Shown one piece after another: positions 29,411 to 41,390 of a stretch of DNA of 64,000 nt (position 1 is the stretch's first letter; each line of letters starts with the position of its first letter). The notes beneath the pieces are model-generated. The model had not been told where the DNA came from and searched no databases. It saw only the letters and a program-made list of their open reading frames with translations. This DNA comes from Ciona savignyi (lineage: Eukaryota; Chordata; Ascidiacea; Phlebobranchia; Cionidae). The translations under genes and the position numbers were made by a program. The stretch lies in assembly GCA_000149265.1 (NCBI GenBank), contig CH003424.1:813365-877364 (forward strand), written 5' to 3'.

Positions 29411-30709
29411 TTAACCCAGGTCGCTACTTTGAATTAATTCTCTCAGTTTATTTGCATCTTCCACAATGTTCTCATTATGTGGATCGATCTTTAACGCTGC
29501 CTCATAGTCCATCAATGCTTCAACATACAGCTCAAGTCCATGGTAGGCCACAGCTCTTCTAAGATGAGCCTTCAGCCTTCCCTTTGAGTTGCTATCCACC
29601 GCTGGTTGCATTAGATCAAGGGCAGTGGAGCAATCTTCTGCAGCTTTGAAGAGATTCCTCACTTTTAAGTGGCAAGCTGAGCGGTTGAGGAACAGAATGG
29701 GAGCTTTAGGTTGGATCTTGATTGCGAGGTTGTAAGCGTTAACTGCAGCGAGATAATCCCCAGCGCTGAACAGCTGTGCTCCTTTGTCTTTCAACCAATC
29801 TGGATCTTTCTCGTGTTCAGCGAGGTCCTGGTTGTCCACACTCATTCTCTTCCTGGCATCAGCTTGCTTCTGCAGCCATTCATCCTCTTCTTGTGCTTTC
29901 GATTCACGTTGAGGAGTGGGGAATACCCTTGGCGTAAAATTAACCGCGATTTTTCCGGCTTTTCTCGGACCGAACTTTGACTCCACTCTCTTCTTTCCAA
30001 CAACTGCAGATTTACCTTCACCATTCGTTTTAACATTTTCGACTCTTGACTTTTCATCTGCAGGCTCCTTTATGGAATTTTCATCATCAAATATTTCCGT
30101 AATTTTGACCGAATCGTCAATGATTGCTGCAGGCTTAGCTGCTTCCAATTTCATTTTATTTTCATATTCTTTTAATAATTTAATCTTCTCATTTTCCGCT
30201 TCTCTGCGTTTCTGTTCCTTCCATTTATTCATCTCGTCCGCAGCGTTAACTCTCTCAGTCTCCTTCTCCAACTCTATTTTGCTTCTCCCTTGCTCTTCCA
30301 ACTGCATCATCTGCTTAAGAGCAAATTTTTTATTCTCCTCCTTAATTCCAGATCTTTCCACAGTCGAGTTCTTAATCCTCTCTTCATCGTATGCAATAGC
30401 TTCCTGTTTCTTTTTGAACCAGAACGCTTTATCATTTGCTTGAGAAGTTAGAATTTCACCCCAAATTTCCGGAGTCTCTTTAACTAGGGTAAAGAAAACA
30501 CAGCCGTCACGTATTTTTGCCGAACTTTTTTCGTCATTAACAGGTGCATAGAGCACAGCTTCAAATAGGAACGGTGGATAACTAGCCTTTACAAATTCAG
30601 GTGTACATAACAAATCAACGTTTGAAGCTTTTGCGCCTTTTAGAGGTACGGTAATATATAACTGTTCTTTAGTTTCAGACCACTTGTAATCCTTCACTAT
30701 AATCGGCAT
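29411..30709 (-). CDS. DNAAF4: Dynein axonemal assembly factor 4 (DYX1C1)
   Basis: A single uninterrupted ORF of 432 residues; the human protein has about 420. It starts MPIIVKDYKWSETKEQLYI, matching the family N-terminus. Residues 1 to about 90 form a CS/p23-like domain containing PPFLFEAVLYAP, a family signature. Residues about 110-215 are a charged coiled coil. Next comes INFTPRVFP-type sequence (VNFTPRVFPTP here), and three C-terminal TPRs begin at DWLKDKGAQLF. The protein works with HSP90/HSP70 and other DNAAFs in cytoplasmic preassembly of ciliary dynein arms. It has no introns, whereas vertebrate genes have many. It is divergent from DCAF17, about 1.35 kb away. Confidence 0.96.
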   Translation of the reverse strand: MPIIVKDYKWSETKEQLYITVPLKGAKASNVDLLCTPEFVKASYPPFLFEAVLYAPVNDEKSSAKIRDGCVFFTLVKETPEIWGEILTSQANDKAFWFKKKQEAIAYDEERIKNSTVERSGIKEENKKFALKQMMQLEEQGRSKIELEKETERVNAADEMNKWKEQKRREAENEKIKLLKEYENKMKLEAAKPAAIIDDSVKITEIFDDENSIKEPADEKSRVENVKTNGEGKSAVVGKKRVESKFGPRKAGKIAVNFTPRVFPTPQRESKAQEEDEWLQKQADARKRMSVDNQDLAEHEKDPDWLKDKGAQLFSAGDYLAAVNAYNLAIKIQPKAPILFLNRSACHLKVRNLFKAAEDCSTALDLMQPAVDSNSKGRLKAHLRRAVAYHGLELYVEALMDYEAALKIDPHNENIVEDANKLRELIQSSDLG

Positions 30710-31571
30710 GATTAACCCTGTAAACTCGGTCTTTTAAATTTAACAAAAAATATTTGTTTTGAAAGATAGCTTCGGTAACAACAATAGATGTCCCGTTTTA
30801 AACATTTTTTAGTGGATTACACCTGGAATAACCACTGAGATAAATCTAAGTTAAACAATTCTATATTCTTAATAGCAATAGCAAGTAAACTTATAATACC
30901 TGTTCAGATAAAACAGTTCCTCTTTTATAAGAGAAATTCCTTTCGTTTACCACCCGGGAAATTACCGACCGAAACCAACTTCGTATGTACAAAAATGAAC
31001 TACATGTATCTAGTATTATTGTTATTTTAGATTTTCTTACATGTTTTAATTAGATACAGTACACCGGTGAAACAATGGATACTAAATGAAACCGAAACGT
31101 CATTGAATCCCCTATGTGGTTAAATTGGAATTTCTGTGGTAGAAAACGCAACTGCTTTAGGGGATTTTTGGAAATCGTTTTTGTGTGAATTTGTTGTTGT
31201 TATGAGTAAAATTGCCGAGCAAAAAGTTAAGTATAAAGCAAATCAAAAGCAAATTTGAGCGGACAAAATATTTTTTATAAGCTCCTTTCAATTAATCTTT
31301 TAAACAATACCACGAAACTGCCGTCGTAATTCCCCCGCATGTTTTCCAGTTTTAGTGGTAGCGTTATTCCGCTATAGCCCAAACAACTGTAGTAAACACA
31401 GTTATAGGACAGAAATGTTGTACAATTTAAAACGATATTTTCAGAGGTGCTTATGCTCCTTGAAACCTAACCCAGTAAAATTTTAAAACGATTTATAAAT
31501 CACAAAAAAACACACAAACTTCACCATGTTTATTTAAATTCTTTCTTTTTATATAAATAATTACTAGCTTG
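30710..31571. promoter_or_regulatory. Divergent intergenic region, DNAAF4 / DCAF17
   Basis: Must hold the DNAAF4 promoter and probably that of DCAF17. No TATA box or other clear element was seen. Confidence 0.4.
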
Positions 31572-31866
31572 TCTGTCCGGCTGGTTAGCCTAGCGGTTAA
31601 GTGCATAGCCTTTCAATCGAAAGGTTGCAGGTGCGAAACTGGTCACTAGCTAGTCGGTTGTGTCCTTGGGCAAGGCACTTTACGGACATTGCCTGAACCC
31701 AGCAGATTAATGAGTTCTACCAAATTAAAGGAACGTGCGTGTCTACACAACACACTGCAATAGCTCAGGTAACCTGACGATGGGCGCGAGGTGATCTGAC
31801 GATTGCCAGTGTGTTAACCCCCTTGTGTTTTCCCGTTCATGGAGATAAACATGAATATCCTATCCA
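31572..31866 (+). mobile_element. SINE family A, full length
   Basis: Lies in the DNAAF4-DCAF17 divergent intergenic region, about 190 bp before the DCAF17 ATG. Confidence 0.85.
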
Positions 31867-32058
31867 TTATTTGTCATACCACTCTTTTATGTTTGTGTTT
31901 GGATTTTCAATTATATCCATATTTGTTTAGGTATATGTTTGATGTTCTTCAATGATGGTGGTAAATGCTGCAGCCTAACAAAACAATTAAAATAATATTA
32001 AATTGAAAAAAGAACATATTTTTGTCATATTTCCAGACATTAAATAGTCCAAGTAACG

Positions 32059-35000
32059 ATGTCAGTTGAATGTGAAAAACCGAATGTAATATTTCTGTTG
32101 AATGCAAGGGAATTTGGGTCAACAATAAACCGATTTAATTTTCGAAAGAAGTATTCCAAGTACCATGAACGTGCACATTCTGATTTCAAAATACTAAGAT
32201 CTCTCTACTGTTCCAGTGGGGCTTATTTAGAGGTATTTTTTGCATTGTTATTAAAATTTCCTTAACCCTGTTAATTATTTTTTTAAAAATGAATAAAATA
32301 ATAGTTTAATTTTGTAGCCCAATTTTCACAAGGTTAATCAACAGCACTTAATTAATATTTTAATTTCCATCATAACAACCACATTTAATTATCCGACAGA
32401 TTAGTCTGTTGTTTTAGTGTGTCGCCTTTTAGCCGAAGGGTTGCAGGTACAAGACTGGTCGCTAGCTAGTCTGTTGTGTCCTTGGGCAAGGTACTTTAAG
32501 GACATTGCTTGAACCCAACGGATTAATGGGTTCTACCAAATTAAAGGAACATGTCTGTCATAAACAACACACTGCAATAGCTCCGGTAACCCGACAGTGG
32601 GCGCTAGGTGATCCGATGATTACCCGCATGTTAACCCCCTTGATTTTTTCCATTCACGGAATAAACATGTATATTGTATCCTATCCTAATTAAACTGCAA
32701 AACTGTAATGTGCATGATACAATTTATATAAAGTTTTTTATTAATTTATCAATTTATATGTAGTCTTAACCATGTTTTATTAATTTCTTTATTCCCAGAC
32801 GATTGCATGTCGGAAAGTGGAGGCATCGAAAACTCCAGCGTTCTTCCACGGTCGATTATTCACCCAAAACTTCCAAACTTGGTTCAACCTTTTCACCGGA
32901 CCAACTTCTGGACCTTTGCTCATGAGTTCTGATGTGTTGGCTGAATTTAAAAGTAAATTTTTCTGCGTGCGCTTCGTAGATTTCTAATATAATATTTGCA
33001 AAATTAAAGCCCTAAAACTTGTTTAGTTTCTAAGATATAAATAATAAAAAATGAATCATTATTTTTACATGATGAAACACTTTGTACACAAAATGAGTTG
33101 CAGGTTAAAAAGTACTGTATCAAATAAAAGTACATATTAAAAATTATCTGAAAGTTCTTGTAATGCTAAATTACATACAACCACACTCATGTATATTGAG
33201 TTGTGCGTAAAAATCCCTAATTTTTCCGTAACTTATTTTCCCACCAGATGCAAGCGGAACCACAGGGGATGGGAAAATTAAAATTGTCGACGCCGTTTGC
33301 ATCCAACCAGCGTACTCTTGCACACCACCAAGTGACGGAAGTCGCAGAGGAGCTCAGATGATCCTCCTAAGTAAAGGTGGAAACTTCTGATGATCTCGCA
33401 TCAATCCAATCATATAGTCAGCATTTTTCAGACACTGGCTGACTTGACCGTTACATTCCGGTGTATTATGTATTATGGCCTACATTACTCGTCCAAGTGT
33501 CATTATGTACCCACCCATACTAATATAATGTATCATGGTCCACATTCCTGGTCCCAGTGCTACCATAGACCCACCCATACTAATATAATGTATCATGGTC
33601 TACATTCCTGGTCCCAGTGCTACCATGGACCCACCCATACTAATTTATTGTATCATGGCCTACATTCCTGGTCCCAGTGCTACCATGGACCCACCCATAC
33701 TAATGTAATGTATCATGGCCTACATTCCTGGCCCCAGTGCTACCATGGACCCACCCATACTAATGTAATATATCATGGCCTACATTCCTGGCCCCAGTGC
33801 TACCATGGACCCACCCATACTAATATAATGTATCATGGTCTACATTCCTGGTCCCAGTGCTACCATGGACCCACCCATACTAATTTATTGTATCATGGCC
33901 TACATTCCTGGTCCCAGTGCTACCATGGACCCACCCATACTAATGTAATGTATCATGGCCTACATTCCTGGTCCCAGTGCTACCATGGACCCACCCATAC
34001 TAATGTAATGCATCATGGCCTACATTCCTGGCCCCAGTGCTACCATGGAACCACCCATACTAATGTAGTGTATCATGGCCTACATTCCTGGCCCCAGTGC
34101 TACCATGGACCCACCCATACTAATGTAATATATCATGGCCTACATTCCTGGTCCCAGTAATTAGGATGTGGGTAAGGAGTCTTTAAAAGCATCCCTAATA
34201 ATGTATCATTGTATAAAAGGTGGATGGCTCTACCAAGTGGATGTATTGGAAGGGAAATCGATCGATTCCTTCTTCATTCCGAGCAAATATTCACTGAACA
34301 ACATAATCGCAGAAGGTGAAGATATTTCCACAGAGAAAGGTAGATTGAGGGTCGAATGATAAAGTGTTGCGAAGTATAATGTTAAACTTAAAAAAGTGTA
34401 TAGAATATTGTAAGAATGTAAGTGCAATGTTAAAATAGAAAAGTGTTTCATACAATTATTACAACATTTATTGCCATTTTTATTTTTGCGTTTTTTACTG
34501 AGCTCAGTTTTGAACCCATAATAGTCTAGTCACCAAAACCGTTTTTTGTATATTATTTAGTATATATATATAACAAATAATCATTTTTTCATTTACTTTA
34601 TTGTATGTATGTTTTATGCAGCATGACCAAAAATCATTTAATCGCAGTGTTTCATGTGGTGATAACTATCATACAATATACCACACACAATTCAAACTTT
34701 GCTTCATGCAGGTAAAGTGTCCAGTGAGTTTAACCCAATACATTCCTACCTCTATGCAACCACAAATGAGTGAGTATCTTGCGTTGAATTATTGTTTTCT
34801 AACTTTAAACTTTTGATCATATATGCATGATGGATAAAATAGTTTATTGTCAAATCATTATGTTTAAGTTACTTTAGACCAAATTTAAGTTTCCATTATG
34901 GTTTCCAGGAAGGCAATTTGGAAGGCAAAGGTGCAGTTTGCACCCCTGGTACCCCAAGGTTTACGCCTATGAACATTTATTGGCTGAGTGCACTTAAATT

Positions 35001-38000
35001 GAAGAAACGGCTTAACCATACACAAATGGGAAGCACGGGATAATCTGACGGTTGTATGTGTGATAACACACCTTGCATATTCCCATTCACGGAGATCATA
35101 CATGAACATAACAACTTCTTCCTTGCAAACCGCCCAGTTAGTCTGGTGGTTTAGCACGACGCCTTTCAACTGAAAGGTTGCAGGTTCAAAACTGGTTGCT
35201 AGTTAGTCAGTTGTGTCCTCGGGCAAGGCACTTGGCAGACATTGACTGAACCCAGTGGATTGATAGGTTCTACCAAAATGAAGGAACATGTGTTTGTTCA
35301 TGCGGACAAACATGGATATTAATATTATATCCTTTTTATAATACACATTGCAATAAACCTGGCACCCCGATTAACATGAATATTCTATCTGGATATCCTG
35401 CGAAACTGGTCGCTAGGTAGACGGTTGTGTCCTTGGACAAGGCACTTTACGGACAATGCCTGAACCCAGCGGATTAATGGGTTTTATCAAATTGAAGGAA
35501 CGTGTGTATCATACACAACACACTGCAATAGCCAACCCTACGGTGGGCGCGAGGTGATCTGACGATTGCCCGTGTGTTAACCCCATTGGTTTCCCATTCA
35601 CGGGGATAAACATGAATATTATATTATATCCTTTTTATAATACACAATACACATTGCAATAAACCTGGCACACCGATTAACATGAATATTTTATCCGGAT
35701 ATCCTATTAAGCATCAAGTGTAAATATCCTAATGCATGTCCCAAATATTCCCCCGAACCCCCAGAGACTGCGAGAGCATCGTGATCAAATCCTCGCGCAA
35801 GGTCCTCCAAGGCTCCTCCACCACAGCGTTCCTCATCCTCCATCTCTACCCGCTCCGCGTCCATTGTCACTTCCTCGTCGCCGTGGCAACCCCCTCCTCC
35901 AACCCACCAATCACAGCCGAGGTCACCTCCGATTTCCTGGTCGTCACGGCAACCAAGGCGTCGAAAATCAGTTTCTACTCGCTCAAAGACGTGATCGACG
36001 AACACAAATATGATTCGACCGTTAAGTTAAAAGAAAGGGTGAGTTCATGATGAAAAGGGTGAGTTTATGAAGTAGGTGGTCGGTTACCTGTGCTTCCTAA
36101 AAACTTGTATCTTTATTAATCCCAATCCACCCAAAAAACATTTAAGGCGTTCTTACAGAATGCTAAATAAGAAATGTAATAAAAGTCGAAATAGATTGAA
36201 ACAAAACAAAAAATGATATCTTTTAAACAAACAGTTTTTTTTTTATCCCCAGATTTTTACCAAAGTTGGTAGATGCAAGTTGATTAATTATAAACATGTT
36301 GTTTTGCAAGAAGGCAGTTTTAAAACCCACGAAAACGTTGTGTGGTGTATAATAATCCCACCCAGGCAGAAATCATTTGAATATGATAGGATGTTCATGT
36401 TTATCCCCGTGATTGGGAAAACCAAGGGGGTTAACACACAGGCAATCGTCAGATCACCTTGCGTCCACCATCGGGTTACCGGAGCTATTGCAGTGTGTTG
36501 TATGTGATTCACACGGTATTTAATTTGGTAGAACCCATTAATCCTCTGGGTTCAGGCAATGTCTGGTAAGTGCCTTGCCAAGGACACAACCCACTAGCTA
36601 GCGACCAGTTTTGAACCTTAAACCTTTCAGTTGAAAGGCTTCGCACTAAACCGCCAGACTATCCGGCCAGACCGTTGGGGGTGTGAATATTCAACAACCA
36701 TCACACATCAACAGGTGAAAATGATTTGTCCGATCGGCCGAAGAGATTTCATTTTGGGTGAGATCGGTGATTCGCACATCGGCATCCCCTACACCATGCG
36801 CCCTGTCGAGTTGTCGTCTAAGACTTGTTTATTCCAACATTCCGCTTGTCTGTTCAAAACCGCCGCGTTAAAACACAACATACAATTTGGTGGGGTGCCC
36901 TACCATTACATAGTGGCCTCCAATAGACATGGTACTGCATGGGCATTGAAGCACTTGTATGATGATACTGAAGCCACAAGAGAGCGATTCCAGGTTTGTT
37001 TTTCTCATAGATGATTCTGGATGTTTATAGAGTCAATTTAAACCACACAGAAAATATGTCGGATACCTACTTCTGGATAGGACACTAGTAATTCAGTGAA
37101 AATAGAAAAGGGATGGAAAAACGCAGTGGAATACCATACACATGTGTATAGTCCAGTCACTGAAGCTGATGCATTGGAAAAGTTAAAGACATTGCTATAA
37201 TTAGATCGGGGCCCCAAATACTTCAGGTACCCTAAAATAACCCTGCAACCCCCAAAATAAACCAGAAATACCTTTTGCAACCCCTAAAAATGCCCCTGCA
37301 ACCCCCAAAATACCCTGCAAAACCCATAAATACCCCAGATATCCCCAGGTACCCCCAAATACCCCTGCAACCCCCAAATACCCCCAGGCACCCTTAAAAA
37401 CACCCGAATACCCTGCAAAACCCACAAATAACCCTGCAAACCCCAAATTTTCCCAGGTATCAGAGAAATGGGACTCCACCCACTGGAACAGCGTAAGGTT
37501 CCACGAGGACGACACGGGGAGGATCGTGAAGCAAGATGTCTCTTCCGTGGAAGTATTTTCCATCACCCACCACCACCATCCACATTATGGTAGGTGGGAA
37601 CGGTTTGCGTGTGAAGTATAATTTAATTATGTTAATTCATGTCATGATTTAATTAATGTCTTGTCTTCTCGCCACACGATACATTTAATATCATTGTGTA
37701 CTGTGTGTTAGAGTCGAGCATATATTTTTATTAAATAATACAGGATACCAGCGATTTTAAGACAAGGGTACAGTTGACACCCCTAACTTTCATACTTTGC
37801 TTAATGACTCTGTATATATGTAACCTTTTATTATAAATATTCAATTTTGTTGTTTAAAATTTTTAATACAATATTTATATGTACAGAAATGAATTTGAAT
37901 ACTCTTCAATTAAATATGGAATTCCCGTAGAACTGATCCCCGTTACACAACTCACCCTACCCTACTGTGCAATGTCGATGTCTTTCAACCACCTCACCCT

Positions 38001-40151
38001 ACTGTGGCTATTAACAAAAATATTATTGAATTTAAAGAAATATTATTTAATACTTTAGGATGTTATATTAAATACAGCATTCCCTTACTGTTGGTCCTCG
38101 CTTTCCACCATACAATGTTGATGCCTCTCAAACCACCCTCACTGTGCAATGAAACACCTTTCCACAGATAACAACCCACCGTCACAATCCAGCAAGGACA
38201 GTGTTGCCAGTTGTAGTGTGATCCGTAACTTTTCCATCAGTGTTGATACGGAGATGGAAACACGTGATGACAACGCTCCACAATGGCAGTATCCGTTCTC
38301 CCACGATATCCAGCGTAAGATGTTTCATTGAATATTATGGACCGCCATGTTAATACATCTTACACAGGGTCATGTCTGTGGTCTGTCAAACACCACGCGC
38401 TCACAATCACCATAGCTGTTGCAATGTGTTGAATAAGACATTTGTTTGATTCACTGGGTCCATGTACAATTAATGGGATAGGATATTTATGTTTATCTCC
38501 GAGAATGGGAAAACCAAGGGGGTTAACACACGAGCAATCGTCAGATTACCTCGGACCGCGAAACACCTTCCAAAAATTAAAACGACGCTCATGAAGCAAA
38601 ACATTTATGTAAAATTAAGTTTTCACGCATCTTTTCTTCCAATCAACTTAACAAACAATTTGTCATGAAAGCTTACAGGCTACATGGGCATTTATGACAT
38701 CACAAGAAGCTATTTAATGTCACATTAGTGCAATTCAATAGTACAGAACTCCTACTATAGTAGAAAATAGTACAACTCCTATTATAGTAGGAGTAAACAT
38801 TTAAAAAAATGCCAAGGTTAGAGGCGTCTCATTTTTCCTTAAACAATGCATCCGGGTTAATATGTTTTGTTTTAGAATTTTAACGTTGCTAAATTTTTCG
38901 TTTTACTTCCTTATTTTTTCAAGGTGACCTTGAGTCATTTAAAAAATTGCTATTTTTTTAAAAAAGTTTGAGAACCGCTGCACTAGACTAATCTGTGGGA
39001 CTTATTTAAACAAACACATCCCCATTCACAGCGTTACCCCCACACACTATCACCACCCACGGTCGCGCAAGTAGGAAACCACGACCGTGGTATGGAAGTG
39101 CGTACCACCGGAGTCAGTGTGTGGCTGAGAACGATGGACATATCCTTGCTCATGTGGAGTATGAACATGAACTCAACGTGCTTGGGCTGCTTTATTATAA
39201 ACCAATCGGACCTGTGGTAACTGGTTGGGGTAAGTTGTGTGTGGTCATATTTATTTTATTACTTGATAGTCCGCCAGATTAGTCTAGTGGTTAAGTGTGT
39301 CGCCTTTCAGCTGAAGGTATGAAGGTTCGAAACTGGTTGCTGGTAAGCTGTGTCCTTACGCAAGGCACTTAACAAACATTGTCTGAACCCAGCGGATTAA
39401 TGGGTTTTACTAAATTAAAGGAACGTGTCTATCATACACAACACTGCAATAGCTCCGGTAACCCGACGGTGGGTGCGAGGTGATCTGACGATTTCTCGTG
39501 TGTGAACCCCCTTGGTTTTCCCATTCACGGGGATAAACATAAATATATCCTATTTCTACTTGAACCTATTTAGATCTCTATTTTTACCTGTGCAGTTTTA
39601 CATTGATCCAACCATGTGGTATGTAACATGGTGGTGAAGAAACTCTTGTGGGCAATCGTCAGATCTCGCGCCCACCGTCGGGTTACCAGAGCTATTGCAG
39701 TGTGTTGTGTATGATTGAGACGTTCCTTTAATTTGGTAGAACCCACTAATCCACTGAATCAGGCGGTGTATGCTAATTGATATGCCTACAAAACAACTGA
39801 CCAGGTAGTGGATGGTTGCTGGGTCCAAGGGATATTCATTAATTGCCAGAAAAGACAGAAACGATATTGTTTCCCACTTCAATAAACACATCCCCCCCCC
39901 CAGAAATTGAAGAATGCAGTGCCAACCTCCACCTTTCGTTATACGACAACTTCAACGGATCGTGTCTCGCTAATTTTCTCGTCGATTCCGACATTTCCCC
40001 GTCCGACCGCGACGCCGTCTCGATCACGATCGACCAAGACACCGTGATCTACATTCGACTCCGCGCCAACGACCACAGAGTGCAATATCGCGTGTTGCGC
40101 CTCAACCGACAACCAGGCAGTGACATCATTGTAACAGACGAACCGACCTAA
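32059..40151 (+). CDS. DCAF17: DDB1- and CUL4-associated factor 17
   Basis: Twelve exons in phase: 32059-32232, 32799-32952, 33248-33376, 34220-34339, 34712-34769, 35765-36038, 36253-36339, 36715-36993, 37457-37589, 38168-38314, 39032-39229, 39904-40151 (666 residues). Diagnostic matches to vertebrate DCAF17 are GGVPYHYIV, a Trp segment followed by DDTGRIVKQD, VEYEHELNVLGLL and the C-terminal DQDTVIYIRL block. It is a substrate receptor of the CUL4-DDB1 ubiquitin ligase, nucleolar in mammals. It is longer than the human protein (520), mainly in the N-terminal and middle segments. The donor of exon 7 is ambiguous: several GT dinucleotides lie between 36337 and 36346, and a SINE starts 40 bp on. 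Intron 3 holds a 60-bp minisatellite and intron 8 a C-rich array. A variant AATAAA site (ATTAAA) follows the stop. Confidence 0.9.
32391..32690 (+). mobile_element. SINE family A, full length
   Basis: DCAF17 intron 1. Confidence 0.85.
33481..34160. repeat. 60-bp minisatellite in DCAF17 intron 3
   Basis: About 11.3 units of exactly 60 bp with core ATTCCTGGTCCCAGTGCTAC. Variants recur in order (ATAATG, TTATTG, GTAATG, GTAATA), which indicates block duplications. Because 60 is a multiple of three, a 256-codon open frame runs through it; the frame is not thought to be coding. Confidence 0.95.
34995..35632 (+). mobile_element. Cluster of three SINE family A copies
   Basis: A 3' fragment at 34995-35105, a copy at 35125-35340 with a broken tail and a 3' two-thirds copy at 35398-35632. 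The segment AATACACATTGCAATAAACC repeats after the second and third, which suggests a local tandem duplication. Confidence 0.75.
36383..36672 (-). mobile_element. SINE family A, full length
   Basis: Fills most of DCAF17 intron 7. Confidence 0.85.
37205..37455. repeat. C-rich degenerate repeat in DCAF17 intron 8
   Basis: Runs of CCCCAAATACCCC, CCCTGCAACCC and similar up to the exon 9 acceptor. The minus strand is G-rich and could form quadruplexes. Confidence 0.8.
38474..38558 (-). mobile_element. SINE family A, tail part
   Basis: DCAF17 intron 10. Confidence 0.7.
39268..39835. mobile_element. Two SINE family A copies, tail to tail
   Basis: Plus copy 39268-39553 and minus copy 39645-39835 in DCAF17 intron 11. 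An inverted pair like this can form a long RNA hairpin in the intron. Confidence 0.8.
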
Positions 40152-40162
40152 ATTGCATTTTT

Positions 40163-40168
40163 ATTAAA
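40163..40168 (+). terminator. Putative polyadenylation signal, DCAF17
   Basis: ATTAAA twelve bases after the stop codon. It is a common variant signal. Confidence 0.4.
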
Positions 40169-40228
40169 AATCATAAATATCTTAAGTTTCTTGTGCCAAG
40201 ACGCGTATAGGATCTGATTGATATAAGT

Positions 40229-40328
40229 TCGACGTTGGCTTGGTGGGTTAATGCATCGGCTTTTAACTTAAAAGTTGCAGGTTCGAAACCAGTCGCTAGC
40301 TACTCGGTTGTGTCTTTGAGCAAGACAA
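40229..40328 (+). mobile_element. SINE family A, head only
   Basis: Truncated at the GTCTTTGAGCAAG block. Confidence 0.65.
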
Positions 40329-40796
40329 AATCTTTTTTTAATTCTATTACTAATTATTTCAAAATATTTAAACACAGTAACGCTTAAATCAATGTCAGAA
40401 CAGTTGCACCATTTGGATTTAAAACTTCCAAAATTGACCCTTTTTAGGCAAAACTTACTCTCAAAATTACAAATTGAATTTAGAATTCAGAAGAGTTTGT
40501 TGTTCTTACATTGATAAAAGCACTGATGTTTCTTATTTTTTTATTGAGACTAATTTACTTCTGTTTGATAGCAAACTTTTATGTGATTATAAAATGTTTT
40601 GTATTTTCATCTGTCCTAGCACCAATACGTTTGTGGGCAACTATGCAATGTTAGTTGATACACATGCTAGCTATCAATGGACTATAACCACATTCCCTTA
40701 CTGCTGACTTGTTGCATATTATTTCATTCAGTTTAATGTAAGTGGCTTTTCTAGGGATAAAAACATTAATAACCGGGATGAAACTTGAATAAAGTG

Positions 40797-40955
40797 CCAG
40801 CTAGCGGTTCTGTCTTTGGGCCATGCACTTAGAAATTAGTGTTCTGCAAATACTAAAGTAATGCCTTAATCATATACAACCAACTGCAATAACTCCGGTA
40901 ACCGAATGGTTGGCGATGGTAATCTAACATTTACCTGTGTGTTAACGTCGTATGT
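40797..40955 (+). mobile_element. SINE family A, degraded body
   Basis: Body segments recognisable; tail lost. Confidence 0.5.
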
Positions 40956-40999
40956 TCTTTCAGATAAAAGTTAATGAACTGATTAAATACCTGGTTCCT

Positions 41000-41390
41000 T
41001 ACCTTGCTGCTGCTCCTATTCACAGCAATAAACTAATTAGTGTAATATATGAAACTTCCCTTCTCTTGTCCCTTTGTGATAACCACGATTGCGAACAAAG
41101 CTTGGATTGCAATGTATTTGATACATAAAGTAGCAACAAACAAGAATAATATGTTCACCTCATCAGGGTAAAAATAAAAAATATTTTTAAAAACGTTGCG
41201 TTAAAAGTAGGCTGCTGGGAACAAACGATCGCCTTTGTACACACAACCATATTTACAAATTAAAATTTCTATTTACAAAAAATGATAAAAATTAGCTTGT
41301 TCTAATTAATAACGTACGTTGTAACACTTGGGAAATTATAGCTGGGAAGAAAATGTGTAATTGAAGAAATAAAAACGAAAATAGTAAAGA
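41000..41390. other. 3' flanks of DCAF17 and PPT2
   Basis: Convergent gene ends. No further exon or clear signal was seen. Confidence 0.35.

Noticed and set aside
29916..30443. 175-codon plus-strand ORF
   Set aside because: Antisense shadow of the DNAAF4 coiled coil.
33390..34160. 256-codon plus-strand ORF with 20-residue repeats (GLHSWSQCYHGPTHTN)
   Set aside because: It is a by-product of a 60-bp minisatellite whose unit length is a multiple of three, inside DCAF17 intron 3.
35691..36005. Minus-strand Gly-rich ORF
   Set aside because: Antisense shadow of DCAF17 exon 6.
38970..38992. hAT-like right end (GTTTGAGAACCGCTG)
   Set aside because: No matching left end or target duplication could be found.
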